Part shown: positions 53,632-63,900 of the stretch, piece by piece
How the letters are laid out: each line of letters starts with the position of its first letter
How positions within the stretch are numbered: the stretch's first letter is position 1
Assembly (NCBI GenBank): GCA_009929735.1
Contig: RZZU01000001.1
Coordinates: forward strand, 124,001-188,000
DNA: 64,000 nucleotides
Source: Clostridia bacterium
GTDB taxonomy: Bacteria > Bacillota > Clostridia > Lachnospirales > Anaerotignaceae
Direction of reading: 5' to 3'
Program-made: the position numbers and the translations under genes
Notes under the pieces: model-generated
What the model was told of the DNA's origin: nothing
The model's input: the letters and a program-made list of their open reading frames with translations, nothing else
Database searches by the model: none

Positions 53632-53793
53632 AAAGGTTCAAAGCTTGAAGGCTTTGAACTCAAACATCCACAAGGTTTTATCCTTGACCCATCTAAAATC
53701 GCATAATTATGCGATTTTTAACAAAAGTTTTTGAGTTTGCTTTTTTCAAAAAGCAAGTGGGTTTGGGCAAAGCCCAAGGTTTGTCTATGGTTG
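53632..53793. repeat. intergenic structured repeat B, homologue of repeat A
   Basis: About 160 bases between the RseC-like gene and the C_GCAxxG_C_C gene. Hairpins: TTCAAAGC/GCTTTGAA (53637-53658), CAAGG/CCTTG (53671-53686), ATCGCATA/TATGCGAT plus AAA/TTT (53695-53718), TTTGCTTTTT/AAAAAGCAAG (53736-53757) and TTGGGC/GCCCAA (53763-53777), then TTTGTCTATGGTTG. Against repeat A (30829-31003) stems 2, 3 and 4 change both sides of a pair. Confidence 0.6.
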
Positions 53794-53822
53794 AAAGCAA
53801 TCTCTTAGGAGATTGCTTTTTT
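53794..53822 (+). terminator. hairpin at the end of repeat B
   Basis: Perfect 11-bp stem AAAGCAATCTC (53794-53804), loop TTAG, GAGATTGCTTT (53809-53819), then TTT: a good intrinsic terminator for the RseC-like gene, directly after the repeat tail. Confidence 0.75.
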
Positions 53823-53913
53823 CATAGCATTCATTAAGGTCTTGTAAATTTTGTACTGTCATTTTGAACCACTGTCCCTTTTTTTCATACTATGAAGCAA
53901 AGGGGATGATTTT

Positions 53914-54270
53914 ATGAAGGAACGTGCGATGGCTCTTTGTGCTGAGGGAGAAAATTGTTCTCGGGCTATTTTGCGGGGGGCGGCAGAAAAATATGATTTT
54001 CCTCTTTCTGAGGAACTGCTGGACAGCTGCAACGCAATCAGTGCGGGATTTGGTGTTGGTGGAATGTGCAGCGCATTGGTTGCTGCGGTTATGGTTTTGG
54101 GAATTCTTTTTCCAACGGATGAGGCAAAACAAAAAAGCTTACTTTTGTTTTGCAGGGTACAGGAACGATGGAATTGTATTGATTGCACCAGACTTTCCGC
54201 CAACAGAGAAAACTGCAATGATTTGATTGGGGAAATCTCAGGAATATTGGAGGAGGTCATTTGTGGATAA
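53914..54270 (+). CDS. C_GCAxxG_C_C family redox-type protein
   Basis: 118 residues. Conserved Cys pattern: CAEGENCSRAIL near the N-terminus, LDSCNAISAGFGVGGMCSALVAAVMVLG (the C...G.G.C/G core) and C-terminal CIDCTRL...NCNDLI. The family is named for its C-GCAxxG-C-C motif; a role in redox or metal chemistry is suspected but unproven. It is a separate unit ending in a bidirectional terminator shared with the convergent gene. Confidence 0.8.
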   Translation: MKERAMALCAEGENCSRAILRGAAEKYDFPLSEELLDSCNAISAGFGVGGMCSALVAAVMVLGILFPTDEAKQKSLLLFCRVQERWNCIDCTRLSANRENCNDLIGEISGILEEVICG

Positions 54271-54314
54271 CAAAAGCGGCATGACAGAAATACTGTTCAT
54301 GCCGTTTTTGTTAT
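54267..54314. terminator. bidirectional terminator overlapping both convergent stop codons
   Basis: About 21-bp near-perfect stem: ATAACAAAAGCGGCATGACAG (start 54267) pairs with CTGTTCATGCCGTTTTTGTTAT (to 54314), one bulged base and one G-U pair, loop AAATA. The stem includes the stop of the plus gene (54270) and of the minus gene (54311), so it ends transcription both ways. Confidence 0.8.
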
Positions 54315-55786
54315 TCTTCCATGTCTGCCTGCGGAACTGCTTGATTGACAGCTAAGGTTACGTTTGTGTGTTGATTTTCTTGTGCTTGCAGGGCGACGTA
54401 CTCCCCAGCTTGAATTTTTTTCAAGGCTTGTTTTACCTGCTGCGGCTGCACATATTGCAAATGTACAGGAGAGCGTTTTTGTGCTTGATGCACGATTTGT
54501 GCTTGCTTGAGCGTTTCATTTTCCTGACGCAATGCTGCAAGATCAGCTTCCAGACGGGAAACCTGCGCTTTCCATCGGGCGTTCACGGAAGCGATTTCAT
54601 CACTTCTTTGAGCAAGAAGATCGGTTAGTTCTTCCAGTTGCTTTTTATGAAAATCAACATCAGGCACAGCGGTTTGTGGCGGTTTGCTTCGAGGCTGTGG
54701 TTCTTGTTGAAAAGAACGGGACCACTCTCCTTGCTGAAAAGGAAATGGTTGAGGCGAGTTCTCTTTTTCGTAAAAAAGAGTTTGCACAGGAGCTCTTTCA
54801 GGTGCCCTGCCTGTAAGAAGGAAGGGTGTGAAGCCTTTGGATATATCGCCATAGGTTTCCGTGGCATTTAGCTCTATGCTATCGGCACCCACAAATTCGC
54901 CCTTGATACATTGCGACGGGAAATTGCCGGTATAACGTTCCACAGCACCAAAAGAGGCACCATTAGTTTCAGAAATACAGCGCAGGGGCTGCCCATTTAC
55001 AGTCCACATTAAAAGAAGCTTTCCATTTTCAAAAAAGATCAGGCAGTTATCACAATTTACATCCTCCCAAAGAATACGAGGGGTGCTGATGGCAGTGGTT
55101 TGTTTATATTGGTAAACAACTTGTGTGCGGAACATCCCTCGTACAATGTATAAAATGTGAATGCGCTCTGTATCATTTACAATAGAAATATCAACAAAAT
55201 TTGATGCTGCTTGAATCATGGGGGTAAGACTGCCCATGGCATAAGGAGAAAGAAGCATTTCTCGTGCACTCCACGTATTTCTGGAGGTTCTGTAATACAG
55301 AATGATATGTTCTTTGCTTAAGCGGCGGGCAAGAAAAATTGTTTTACCAAAGGGCATAAAACGGTCAATTTGATAGGGCTTTTCCCACTGACCGTTTCGA
55401 AAAGCGGTGTACACCAGGGAATCTATCCCTGTGGATTCTGTTGGCAAGTGATAGATCATATGAAAGGTGTCCTCATTTGGAATCATAAAAAACTTTTTAG
55501 CCTTACTTGAATTTGCTATTTCGCCCATGATAGGTCTATGATCCCAATTTACAAAATCCTTGGAGGAAGTCATAAATAAAGTACCTTCCATTGTGGAATA
55601 AAGGACATAGCAAATTTCTCCATGCAGGCAGACGGAGAAGGCGGAAGCAGTGCGGTCAGCCAGAATTTGTGGGGCAGACCAGCCTGCGTTTGCATAAATG
55701 CGCAGGAATAGAGTATTGTTTTCACGGTAAAAAAGACAAAAATATCCGTTAGGCATTTTTATGTATTTTACATTTGGGTTTTGCAT
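54311..55786 (-). CDS. uncharacterised propeller-like protein with coiled-coil tail
   Basis: 491 residues, no signal peptide or membrane segment, so likely cytoplasmic or non-classically located. Residues ~1-315 are repeats of about 45-50 residues of the type ...LFLRIYANAGWSAPQIL..., ...CYVLYSTMEGTLFMTSSKDFVNWDH..., ...ILYYRTSRNTWSAREML..., typical of sialidase- or lectin-type beta-propellers (W/S-A-x-x-x-L and D/N-W blade ends). Then comes a Pro/Gln-rich linker (~335-370) and a charged coiled coil (~372-425, LEELTDLLAQRSDEIASVNARWKAQVSRLEAD), then a Gln-rich tail. I cannot name it. GAGGGAG precedes the ATG; a stand-alone gene. Confidence 0.65.
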   Translation of the reverse strand: MQNPNVKYIKMPNGYFCLFYRENNTLFLRIYANAGWSAPQILADRTASAFSVCLHGEICYVLYSTMEGTLFMTSSKDFVNWDHRPIMGEIANSSKAKKFFMIPNEDTFHMIYHLPTESTGIDSLVYTAFRNGQWEKPYQIDRFMPFGKTIFLARRLSKEHIILYYRTSRNTWSAREMLLSPYAMGSLTPMIQAASNFVDISIVNDTERIHILYIVRGMFRTQVVYQYKQTTAISTPRILWEDVNCDNCLIFFENGKLLLMWTVNGQPLRCISETNGASFGAVERYTGNFPSQCIKGEFVGADSIELNATETYGDISKGFTPFLLTGRAPERAPVQTLFYEKENSPQPFPFQQGEWSRSFQQEPQPRSKPPQTAVPDVDFHKKQLEELTDLLAQRSDEIASVNARWKAQVSRLEADLAALRQENETLKQAQIVHQAQKRSPVHLQYVQPQQVKQALKKIQAGEYVALQAQENQHTNVTLAVNQAVPQADMEE

Positions 55787-55934
55787 ACGAACGCTCCCTC
55801 GAATTTTTTATCAGTTTATGCAGGAACTGGGGGAAAAAGAATCAGGTGGGGTTAGGAGGGGAAAAAAGATTGCTCTAACAATACGCTTTTGATATGATTA
55901 AATTTAAGAAGTAGTGAGAAGAGAGGTTTTTTTT

Positions 55935-56522
55935 ATGGGAACATCCCCTATTTATTTGGTACATGGATTTACCGCATCCAGCAAGGCGAATTGGTTTCCT
56001 TGGCTGAAAGATCAGCTGCAAAAGAATGGGATTGCACTAATTATCCCCGATATGCCGAATACAAATGACCCTCATCTTTTGCCTTGGCTGCAAATGTTAG
56101 AGGAGGCTGCAAAGGAAATAAACGAAAACAGCATTTTTATTGGGCATAGTCTTGGGTGTATTACGGCGTTACACTTTATTCTGAAAAAGAATATAAAAAT
56201 AAAAGCGGCAATTCTTGTATCTGGATTTATGAAGGAAAATCCGATGGAGATACAAAAGGAGGGGCTGAGTGAATTTATGGAGGAAGCGATTGATGTAGAA
56301 ACCTTAAAATGCCTAATTCCTGACAGGGTGATAATGACTGCTGTTGATGATGATATTGTGCCTACCGCAGCAACCAGAAAAATGGCGGAACAGCTTGAGG
56401 CAAGGCTAATTGAGTTATCTGGCGGGAAGCATTTTATCGATCGGGACGGATTTACAGAATTTCCTGAAGTGCTGGAGGTGCTGAAGGAACTTATCTCGAG
56501 GGGAGCAGGGTTCTCAGTATAA
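55935..56522 (+). CDS. RBBP9/YdeN-like alpha/beta hydrolase
   Basis: 195 residues. Motifs: YLVHGFTASSKANWFPWL (oxyanion region), the nucleophile elbow FIGHSLGCITALHFI (Ser in GHSLG), an acidic loop VDDDIVP (Asp) and the catalytic His in LSGGKHFIDRDG. This is the YdeN/RBBP9 type of small serine hydrolase, natural substrate unknown. ATG 55935 has GAGAGG 8 bases upstream; GTG 55914 overlaps no ribosome site. Confidence 0.85.
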   Translation: MGTSPIYLVHGFTASSKANWFPWLKDQLQKNGIALIIPDMPNTNDPHLLPWLQMLEEAAKEINENSIFIGHSLGCITALHFILKKNIKIKAAILVSGFMKENPMEIQKEGLSEFMEEAIDVETLKCLIPDRVIMTAVDDDIVPTAATRKMAEQLEARLIELSGGKHFIDRDGFTEFPEVLEVLKELISRGAGFSV

Positions 56523-56535
56523 ACAGATGGAAATA

Positions 56536-56573
56536 AAAAAGCAGGTACCCTGATTGGGCACTTGCTTTTTTTA
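56536..56573. terminator. bidirectional terminator between the hydrolase and pyrI
   Basis: Stem AAAAAGCAGGTACCC (56536-56550) with GGGCACTTGCTTTTT (56556-56570), one G-U and one mismatch, A run before and T run after, so it can serve both convergent units. Confidence 0.75.
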
Positions 56574-56583
56574 TGAAAAGCTT

Positions 56584-57012
56584 TTAAATATTTTCGCTCT
56601 TTGCTTTCGATTCGCAGTAAACACAACGATATATCCTGTTTTCACGGTCTGTCAGCTTGAAAATATGGTCAATTTCCTGCTCCACAGAGGTAATACAGCG
56701 GGGGTTTTTGCATTTAATTACATTGGTTAATCGTTCGGGCAGTTGCGGATGAAACTTACGAATCCGCTGGCCGTCCTTGATGATGTTAATCGTAATCTCC
56801 GGGTTAATATAGCCCAAAACATCTAGGTTGAGGTTCAAGTCGGAATCTATTTTGATAATGTCCTTTTTTCCAACTTTACCGCTGCAAGCGTTTTTTATCA
56901 GAGCAATGGAGCAATCCAAGGTTTCTAAATTTAGAAGATGATATATTTCCATGCCTTGCCCAGCTTTGATATGGTCAATTACAATACCGTTACGAATGGA
57001 ATCTATATTCAT
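56584..57012 (-). CDS. pyrI: aspartate carbamoyltransferase regulatory subunit
   Basis: 142 residues with an N-terminal nucleotide-binding allosteric domain (IDHIKAGQGMEIYHLL; NxDVLGYINPEITINII) and a C-terminal zinc domain with CKNPRC...CVYC, which contacts PyrB. Its presence means the ATCase is the regulated class B type (ATP/CTP controlled), as in many Clostridia but not in Bacillus. It is the last gene of the operon, one base after pyrB. Confidence 0.96.
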   Translation of the reverse strand: MNIDSIRNGIVIDHIKAGQGMEIYHLLNLETLDCSIALIKNACSGKVGKKDIIKIDSDLNLNLDVLGYINPEITINIIKDGQRIRKFHPQLPERLTNVIKCKNPRCITSVEQEIDHIFKLTDRENRIYRCVYCESKAKSENI

Positions 57013-57013
57013 A

Positions 57014-57928
57014 TTACTCCACCTCCAAAAGCTTCAAAATCAGTGCCATACGAATAAATTTGCCGTAAAGAACCTGCTTAAAATAGCAGGCACGTGGGTC
57101 ATCATCCACATCTACAGAAATTTCATTTACACGGGGCAAGGGGTGCATGATACAAAGGTCGGCTTTTGCCGTGGCCAGCTTTTCTTTATTCAAGATATAG
57201 CTGTCCTTCAAGCGGATATAGTCTGCTTCATTGAAAAAACGTTCCCGTTGTACACGAGTCATATAGAGAATATCCAAGGTTGGCATCACCTTTTCTAAGC
57301 TGGTGGTAACCGTATAGGAAATCCCTTTTTTATCTAAAAGGTCATTAATGATATATTCGGGCAGTTTTAATTCATCTGGGGAGATTAAAACAAAGTGAAT
57401 TTTTTCATATCGAGATAAAGCGTGAATCAGCGAATGCACGGTTCTCCCGAATTTTAAGTCGCCGCAAAGCCCCACGGTTAGGCTATCAAAATGTCCTTTT
57501 TCCCTTTGAATGGTTAAAAGGTCTGTCAAGGTTTGGGTGGGGTGGTTATGACCGCCGTCACCTGCATTAATAATGGGGACGGAAGCGTGCATAGAGGCAA
57601 CCATAGGCGCACCCTCTTTGGGATGGCGCATGGCAATAATATCGGCATAACAGCTTACGGTACGAACAGTATCGGAAACGCTTTCTCCCTTGGAGGCAGA
57701 GCTATTGCTTGCGGCGGAAAAACCAATTACATTACCGCCTAATTCCATCATAGCCGCTTCAAAGCTAAGCCTTGTTCTTGTGGAAGGTTCGAAAAACAGA
57801 GTGGCAAGCTTTTTGCCATGGCATTTTTCACTGTATTTTGCAGGGTATTTAATTATATCATTGGCGGTATCAATTAAGCCGTTAATTTCTTCGATAGAAA
57901 GGTCAACAATGTCAATCAGGCTTCTCAT
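57014..57928 (-). CDS. pyrB: aspartate carbamoyltransferase catalytic subunit
   Basis: Condenses carbamoyl phosphate with aspartate. 304 residues: carbamoyl phosphate loop [16 protein letters not shown], the loop with Ser/Lys in [34 protein letters not shown] and the aspartate-binding [10 protein letters not shown]. The start overlaps the pyrE stop. PyrI follows and supplies allosteric control. Confidence 0.97.
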   Translation of the reverse strand: MRSLIDIVDLSIEEINGLIDTANDIIKYPAKYSEKCHGKKLATLFFEPSTRTRLSFEAAMMELGGNVIGFSAASNSSASKGESVSDTVRTVSCYADIIAMRHPKEGAPMVASMHASVPIINAGDGGHNHPTQTLTDLLTIQREKGHFDSLTVGLCGDLKFGRTVHSLIHALSRYEKIHFVLISPDELKLPEYIINDLLDKKGISYTVTTSLEKVMPTLDILYMTRVQRERFFNEADYIRLKDSYILNKEKLATAKADLCIMHPLPRVNEISVDVDDDPRACYFKQVLYGKFIRMALILKLLEVE

Positions 57929-58563
57929 GCTAAGTCACCCCTCCAGCTTTCATCGCTTGGGTTATTACGGAAGGTGATCAATCTTTTGATATCCTCCTGT
58001 TTGATATAGCCCTCTTTGGCGGCAACCTCTGTAACTGCATCAAAATCGGAAAGGCTGATGTTTTTTATCTTTGCCTCTGCCAATCGATCCAGTCCCTTTT
58101 GCATTCCATAAGTAAAGATACTTACTACGCCAAGAACTTCTGCCCCTGCTTCACGAAGGACATTTACAACCTCAATGACACTGCCCCCTGTGGAAATCAA
58201 GTCCTCCACAACAACAACTTTCTGCCCTTTTTCCAATTTGCCCTCAATTTGGTTATTGCGTCCATGATCCTTGGCACCGGAGCGAACGTAACCCATGGGG
58301 AACCCTAAAATATGGGCGGTAATTGCCGCATGGGCAATGCCTGCGGTACTGGTGCCCATCAAAACCTCACACGCAGGATATTCCTTGCGGATGGTTTCAG
58401 CCAAAGCGTTTTCCACATGGGTTCTTACCTCGGGTGCGGTAAGGGTTAAGCGATTGTCACAGTAAATGGGACTTTTGATGCCGCTTGCCCATGTAAAGGG
58501 GTCTTCGGGACGCAGGAAAACCGCACCAATGGATAATAAGTCTTTTGCAATCAGATGTTTCAT
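57925..58563 (-). CDS. pyrE: orotate phosphoribosyltransferase
   Basis: Makes OMP from orotate and PRPP. 212 residues: the orotate/PRPP site [32 protein letters not shown]-like [18 protein letters not shown] and the PRPP loop [18 protein letters not shown]. It shares one base with the pyrF stop and overlaps pyrB by 4, so it lies in a tightly packed operon. Confidence 0.97.
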   Translation of the reverse strand: MKHLIAKDLLSIGAVFLRPEDPFTWASGIKSPIYCDNRLTLTAPEVRTHVENALAETIRKEYPACEVLMGTSTAGIAHAAITAHILGFPMGYVRSGAKDHGRNNQIEGKLEKGQKVVVVEDLISTGGSVIEVVNVLREAGAEVLGVVSIFTYGMQKGLDRLAEAKIKNISLSDFDAVTEVAAKEGYIKQEDIKRLITFRNNPSDESWRGDLA

Positions 58564-59270
58564 TACGCATTACCTCCTAAAAATTCTGTTAAGCATCTTC
58601 TGTATGCGGCAACGGGGTCTGCCGCTTGGGTAATGGGGCGGCCTACGACGATATAGTCAGAGCCTAATTCTCTTGCCTTTTCAGGGGTTGCGATACGAAC
58701 TTGATCCCCAGCATCCCCATCGGCGAAACGTACCCCGGGGGTAATGGTAAGAAATTCTTCTCCGCAGACCTCTTTGACTTTGTTGGCTTCCCAAGGAGAG
58801 CAAACAATGCCGTCCAAGCCAGCAGTTTTTGTGTTTTTTGCGTAGTGCAGGACCGTTTCCTCAAGGCTTTTGCCAATCAAAAGGTCATTCTGCATTCTTT
58901 CCTCACTGGTGGAGGTAAGCTGTGTTACGGCGATTAACAAGCCACGACTGCCATCTTTTTTTGTAAAACCCTCTAAAGCCGCTTCCATCATGGCAATGGT
59001 GCCAGATGCGTGGACGTTGCACAAATCTACATCCAAAGCGGACAAAACAGAGATTGCCTTTTTTACCGTATTAGGGATGTCGTGGAGTTTTAAATCTAAA
59101 AAGATTTTATGTCCTCTTGCCTTGATTTCCTTCACAATGGCAGGGCCTTCTGCGTAGAACAGCTCCATGCCGATTTTTAAGAAGGGTCTTTCGTCCTTAA
59201 AGTTTTCCAAAAAAGCCATAAGCTCGGCTTTATTGTTAAAATCGCAAGCGATGATTACATCTTTACTCAT
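58563..59270 (-). CDS. pyrF: orotidine 5'-phosphate decarboxylase
   Basis: Decarboxylates OMP to UMP, the last step before UMP. 235 residues: catalytic tetrad region [16 protein letters not shown] (DxKxxD), [10 protein letters not shown], the phosphate loop with [14 protein letters not shown] and [14 protein letters not shown]. Overlaps pyrD by 4 bases (ATGA). Confidence 0.97.
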   Translation of the reverse strand: MSKDVIIACDFNNKAELMAFLENFKDERPFLKIGMELFYAEGPAIVKEIKARGHKIFLDLKLHDIPNTVKKAISVLSALDVDLCNVHASGTIAMMEAALEGFTKKDGSRGLLIAVTQLTSTSEERMQNDLLIGKSLEETVLHYAKNTKTAGLDGIVCSPWEANKVKEVCGEEFLTITPGVRFADGDAGDQVRIATPEKARELGSDYIVVGRPITQAADPVAAYRRCLTEFLGGNA

Positions 59271-60181
59271 TTATGGGCACCTCCGATGATGTCGTTTAAA
59301 TCTGTGATTCCATATTTTTTCATAACCATGGGTAAATTTTCAATTATGTTTTTACAGGCAAAGGGTTCAACCAAATTTGCGGCACCGACTTGCACCGCTG
59401 TTGCCCCTGCAAGCATCATTTCCAATACATCCTCGGCGGAGGACACACCGCCCATTCCGATAATGGGGATTTTTACCGCTTCATAAACCTGATAAACCAT
59501 GCGCACTGCCACAGGAAAGATGGCACTTCCCGAAAAACCGCCCATTTTATTGGCGATGACAGGCTTTCCTGTTTTCAGGTCAATGCGCATACCCATCAGC
59601 GTATTGATTAGACTGATGCCATCTGCGCCTGCTTCTTGGCAAGCTTTTGCGATGGAGGCAATATCCGTTACGTTGGGGCTTAGCTTGATATAAACGGGCT
59701 TTGTGGTGACTGCTTTTACGGCTCTTGTCACCTCTGCCGCCGCTTCGGGGCTTGTGCCAAAGCTCATTCCACCATGATGCACGTTTGGACAGCTTACGTT
59801 TACCTCAATGATGCCGACTTGGTCTTCTTGATCTATTTTTTCTGAGCAATAGGCATATTCTTCTATGGAAAAGCCGCTGATATTTGCAATCACTGGCTTA
59901 TGGAACACCTTTCTCATTTTCGGCAATTCTTCGTTGATAACCTTTTCTATGCCGGGGTTTTGCAAGCCGACGGAGTTAATCATTCCCCCTGTGCATTCTG
60001 CAATACGAGGGGTGGGATTTCCAAAACGAGGCTCTTTTGTGGTACCTTTAAAGGAGAAGGAACCCAGCATATTAATATCGTAATATTCGGCAAACTCATA
60101 GCCGTAGCCGAAGGTGCCGCTGGCGGGAATTATGGGGTTATCCAAGGTAATACCACTTAGCGTTACTTTTGTATTTACCAT
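59267..60181 (-). CDS. pyrD: dihydroorotate dehydrogenase B, catalytic subunit
   Basis: 304-residue FMN enzyme of the class 1B type: LDNPIIPASGTFGYGYEF, the catalytic Cys in VNVSCPNVHHGG (class 1 uses Cys as base), PVYIKLSPNVTDI and GMGGVSSAEDVLEMMLAGATAVQVG. It works with PyrK, encoded upstream, to pass electrons to NAD+. ATG 60181 with AGGAGGAAAT just upstream is favoured over an in-frame start at 60220, which lies inside pyrK. Confidence 0.96.
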   Translation of the reverse strand: MVNTKVTLSGITLDNPIIPASGTFGYGYEFAEYYDINMLGSFSFKGTTKEPRFGNPTPRIAECTGGMINSVGLQNPGIEKVINEELPKMRKVFHKPVIANISGFSIEEYAYCSEKIDQEDQVGIIEVNVSCPNVHHGGMSFGTSPEAAAEVTRAVKAVTTKPVYIKLSPNVTDIASIAKACQEAGADGISLINTLMGMRIDLKTGKPVIANKMGGFSGSAIFPVAVRMVYQVYEAVKIPIIGMGGVSSAEDVLEMMLAGATAVQVGAANLVEPFACKNIIENLPMVMKKYGITDLNDIIGGAHK

Positions 60182-60909
60182 ATGATTTCCTCCTTTTCCA
60201 AAACGGGGCCATCCTTGCAAATGCGTTTGCTGCCATATTTTGTTTCACATGAACAGCCCATGCAGGCACCAAAGCCGCAGCCCATTCTTTCTTCAAAACT
60301 AAGTTGACCACTAGTTGTTGTACAGTCGGCAAGTGCCTTTAGCATCGGTTCGGGGCCGCAGGTATAAAAATAAGTATAATCTGAAAGTCCTTTTACAATA
60401 TCTGTCACAAAGCCTTTTTTACCAAGACTGCCGTCTGCTGTTGCGACCAGGACTTCCGCCCCAAGCTGTTCAAATTCTTCGATGTAAAAGGCTTCGTCCT
60501 TTGTATTAAAGCCTAAAATAATGACCGGTTCTTTTTCCTCTGCGAGGAGGTTTTTGGCTAGGCGGTACATAGGCGGAACGCCTACGCCGCCACCAATGAG
60601 CAAGGGGCGTTTACCGCTTTTTGTGGTGTCGTAGCCGTTGCCCAATCCTGTCAAAATGTCTAATTGCGAAGGGGGAACCATTGTTTTCATGGCTTCTGTA
60701 CCTTTGCCCACGATTTTATACAAAATGGTAACGGTTTTTTCGTTATAATCGCAGACAGAGATGGGGCGGCGCAAAAACAGACCGTCTATTTTTATATTTA
60801 CAAATTGCCCTGCGCTTGTGATGGCAGAGGTATCCCCCTCAAGCACCATGCGGTACACAGTGCTTGTGAGAGGTTCATTTTTTATAATGGTGAAGTAAGT
60901 TTGTTTCAA
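60175..60909 (-). CDS. pyrK: dihydroorotate dehydrogenase B, electron-transfer subunit
   Basis: 244 residues: FAD-binding ferredoxin-reductase core (FLRRPISVCDYNEKTVTILYKIVGKGT, GGGVGVPPMYRLAKNLL) and C-terminal Cys motif GCGFGACMGCSCETKYG...CKDGPV that holds the [2Fe-2S] cluster. It passes electrons from PyrD to NAD+. It overlaps pyrD by 7 bases and follows carB by 12. Confidence 0.95.
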   Translation of the reverse strand: MKQTYFTIIKNEPLTSTVYRMVLEGDTSAITSAGQFVNIKIDGLFLRRPISVCDYNEKTVTILYKIVGKGTEAMKTMVPPSQLDILTGLGNGYDTTKSGKRPLLIGGGVGVPPMYRLAKNLLAEEKEPVIILGFNTKDEAFYIEEFEQLGAEVLVATADGSLGKKGFVTDIVKGLSDYTYFYTCGPEPMLKALADCTTTSGQLSFEERMGCGFGACMGCSCETKYGSKRICKDGPVLEKEEIIW

Positions 60910-60921
60910 GAAAAGCCCTCC

Positions 60922-63900
60922 TTAGGCGTTGATGGTGGAGATGCAAAGGGTTGTTTCTTCCAAAACATCCAAGAGAACTCTTACGGTATCCAAGGCGGTG
61001 AACATGGTTACGTTGTTTTCCACAGCGCATTGGCGAATTTCCTGTCCGTCGTTCATGCCTTCCTCGGAATTTACATCTCTTGTGTTAATAACATAGCTGA
61101 CATAACCTGAGCGAATGGAGTCAAAGATTTCTTCACTGCCTTCATTTACCTTTCGTTTGATACGAGTACGGATGCCGTGCTCCTTCAAAAATTCCGCTGT
61201 GCCTGCCGTCGCTTCAATATTAAAGCCAAGTTGGTAGAAACGGCGAATGAGTGGAAGTGCTTCTTCCTTATCCTTATCGGCAATGGTTGCTAAAACGGTG
61301 CCATAGTTTAGGATATTCATGCCCGATGCCTGCAAGGCTTTGTATAAGGCTCTATTGAGCTTATTATCATAACCGATTGCCTCCCCTGTGGATTTCATTT
61401 CAGGGGAAAGGTAGGTATCCATCCCTTTGAGCTTTGCAAAGGAGAAAGCAGGAACTTTTACATACCATCTAGGGCTTTCTTCGGGGTAGATGCCGAAAAT
61501 ACCCTGTTCTTTTAAGGTTTTGCCCAAGATGACCAATGTTGCAATATCTGCAAGGGAGTAGCCTGTTGCCTTGGAAAGGAAAGGCACTGTTCTGGAGGAT
61601 CTTGGGTTTACCTCAATGACGAATACGTTATCTTGGCTGTCCACAATGAACTGAATGTTGAATAAGCCCTGAATGCCAATGCCTAACCCCAGTTTTTTTG
61701 TATATTCCAAAATTTTGCCCTTGGCTTTTTGGGATACGCTGAAGGTGGGGTAAACGCTGATAGAGTCACCGGAGTGAACACCTGTGCGTTCTACGTGCTC
61801 CATAATGCCACCTACGAACACATCAAAGCCATCGCAAACCGCATCAATTTCCAATTCCTTACCCTGAATATATTTATCAACCAAAACGGGCTGCTCTACA
61901 TTCATTTGTACCGCTGTTTTCAAATAGGAACGCAGCGTGTTTTCGTTGGAAACAATTTGCATTGCTCGTCCGCCCAAAACGTAGCTGGGGCGCACCAAAA
62001 CGGGATAACCGATTTCGTTGGCAACCGCTACGCCGTCCTCAATATTGGTTACAGCCTTTCCCTGTGGCTGAGGGATGTTTAAGGCTTTCAAAATATGCTC
62101 AAAGGCATCTCTGTTTTCAGCCTTTTCGATAGCAGCAACATCCGTTCCAATGATTTTTACGCCCCGTTCCATCAAAGGCTGAGCCAAGTTAATGGCTGTT
62201 TGACCGCCAAGGGAGGCAATGACGCCCAAAGGATTTTCCAGTTCAACGATATTCATGACATCCTCAACCGTAAGGGGTTCAAAGTACAGCTTATCACTGG
62301 TGGTATAATCAGTGGAAACGGTTTCTGGATTATTATTGATGATGATAGCTTCATAACCGAATTCTTTGATGGTTGTGACTGCGTGCACGGTGGAGTAGTC
62401 AAATTCTACACCCTGACCGATACGAATGGGGCCAGAGCCAAGAACGATAATTTTTTTCTTATCGCTGATAATAGAGTCATTCTTCTCTTCATAGGTAGAG
62501 TAGAAGTAGGGAATGTAGCCGCCTGTACCGCTGGTTTCAATCATTTTATAAACGGGGAACAGGTTCATTGCTTTACGCAGATTGTAAATCTCAGTTTCCT
62601 TCTGATTCCAAAACTTTGCAATGATTTTATCTGAAAAGCCCATTTTTTTGGCAGCAGCAAAAATTTCTTTATTTCCTACATTTTCGACAAGCACCTTTTC
62701 ATAATCCACGATGTTTTTCATGACTTCCAAGAAATATTTTGTAATCATGGTGGCGTTGAAAATTTCATCCAGAGGTACACCGTTGCGGATTAATTGAGCA
62801 ATGGCATAAATTCTATCATCGGGGCTTTCGGAAATATAGGACAGCATTTCCTCGTTGGATATGCAATCAAATTTTGACATATACAGGTGGGAAACACCGA
62901 TTTCTAAGGAACGGACGGATTTCAAAATACATTCCTCAATGGTACGACCGATGCCCATAACCTCGCCGGTTGCTTTCATTTGTGTGCTTAATTTATTCGT
63001 TGCAGAGGCAAACTTATCAAATGCGAAGCGTGGGAATTTTGCTACGATATAATCCAGTGCAGGTTCGTAATTTGCGTTAGTATTCGCAATTTTAATTTCA
63101 TCCAAGGTCATACCTACGGCTATCTTTGCCGTAACCCTTGCAATTGGGTAGCCGCTTGCTTTGGATGCCAAAGCGGAGGAGCGTGATACACGAGGGTTTA
63201 CCTCAATTAAGTAGTACTTGGAAGAGCTAGGGTCTAAAGCAAACTGTATGTTACAGCCGCCCTCGATTTTTAACGCACGAATGATTTTCAATGCGCTGTC
63301 ACGAAGCATATTGAAGTCGTGGTCATCCAGGGTTAAAATTGGTGCAACCACGATGGAATCACCTGTATGCACCCCGACGGGGTCAATGTTTTCCATGCCG
63401 CAGATAGTGATTGCCCGATCGGTTTTGTCACGCATTACTTCAAATTCGATTTCCTTATAGCCCTTTACGCTTTTTTCTACCAAGACCTGATGGGTAGGGG
63501 AAAGAGAAAGAGCATTTTTCATCATTTCCTTCAGCTCTGTTTCATTTTCGGCAAAGCCGCCGCCTGTGCCGCCCAAGGTGAACGCAGGGCGAAGAACAAC
63601 GGGATAGCCGATTTTGACTGCCGCAATGACAGCTTCATCAACGGAGTAGGTGATGATAGAGGGGATAACCGGCTCGCCGATCTCCTGACAAAGTTCCTTG
63701 AACAGCTCTCTATCCTCCGCTTTTTCGATGCTGTCACAGCTTGTACCTAAAAGCTCAACCTGACACTCCTTTAAGATACCCTTCTTTTCCAGCTGCATTG
63801 CCAAGTTTAAGCCAGTTTGTCCGCCAATGCCGGGGACAATGGCATCGGGACGCTCGTATCTAAGGATTTTTGCGATATATTCCAATGTTAAAGGTTCCAT

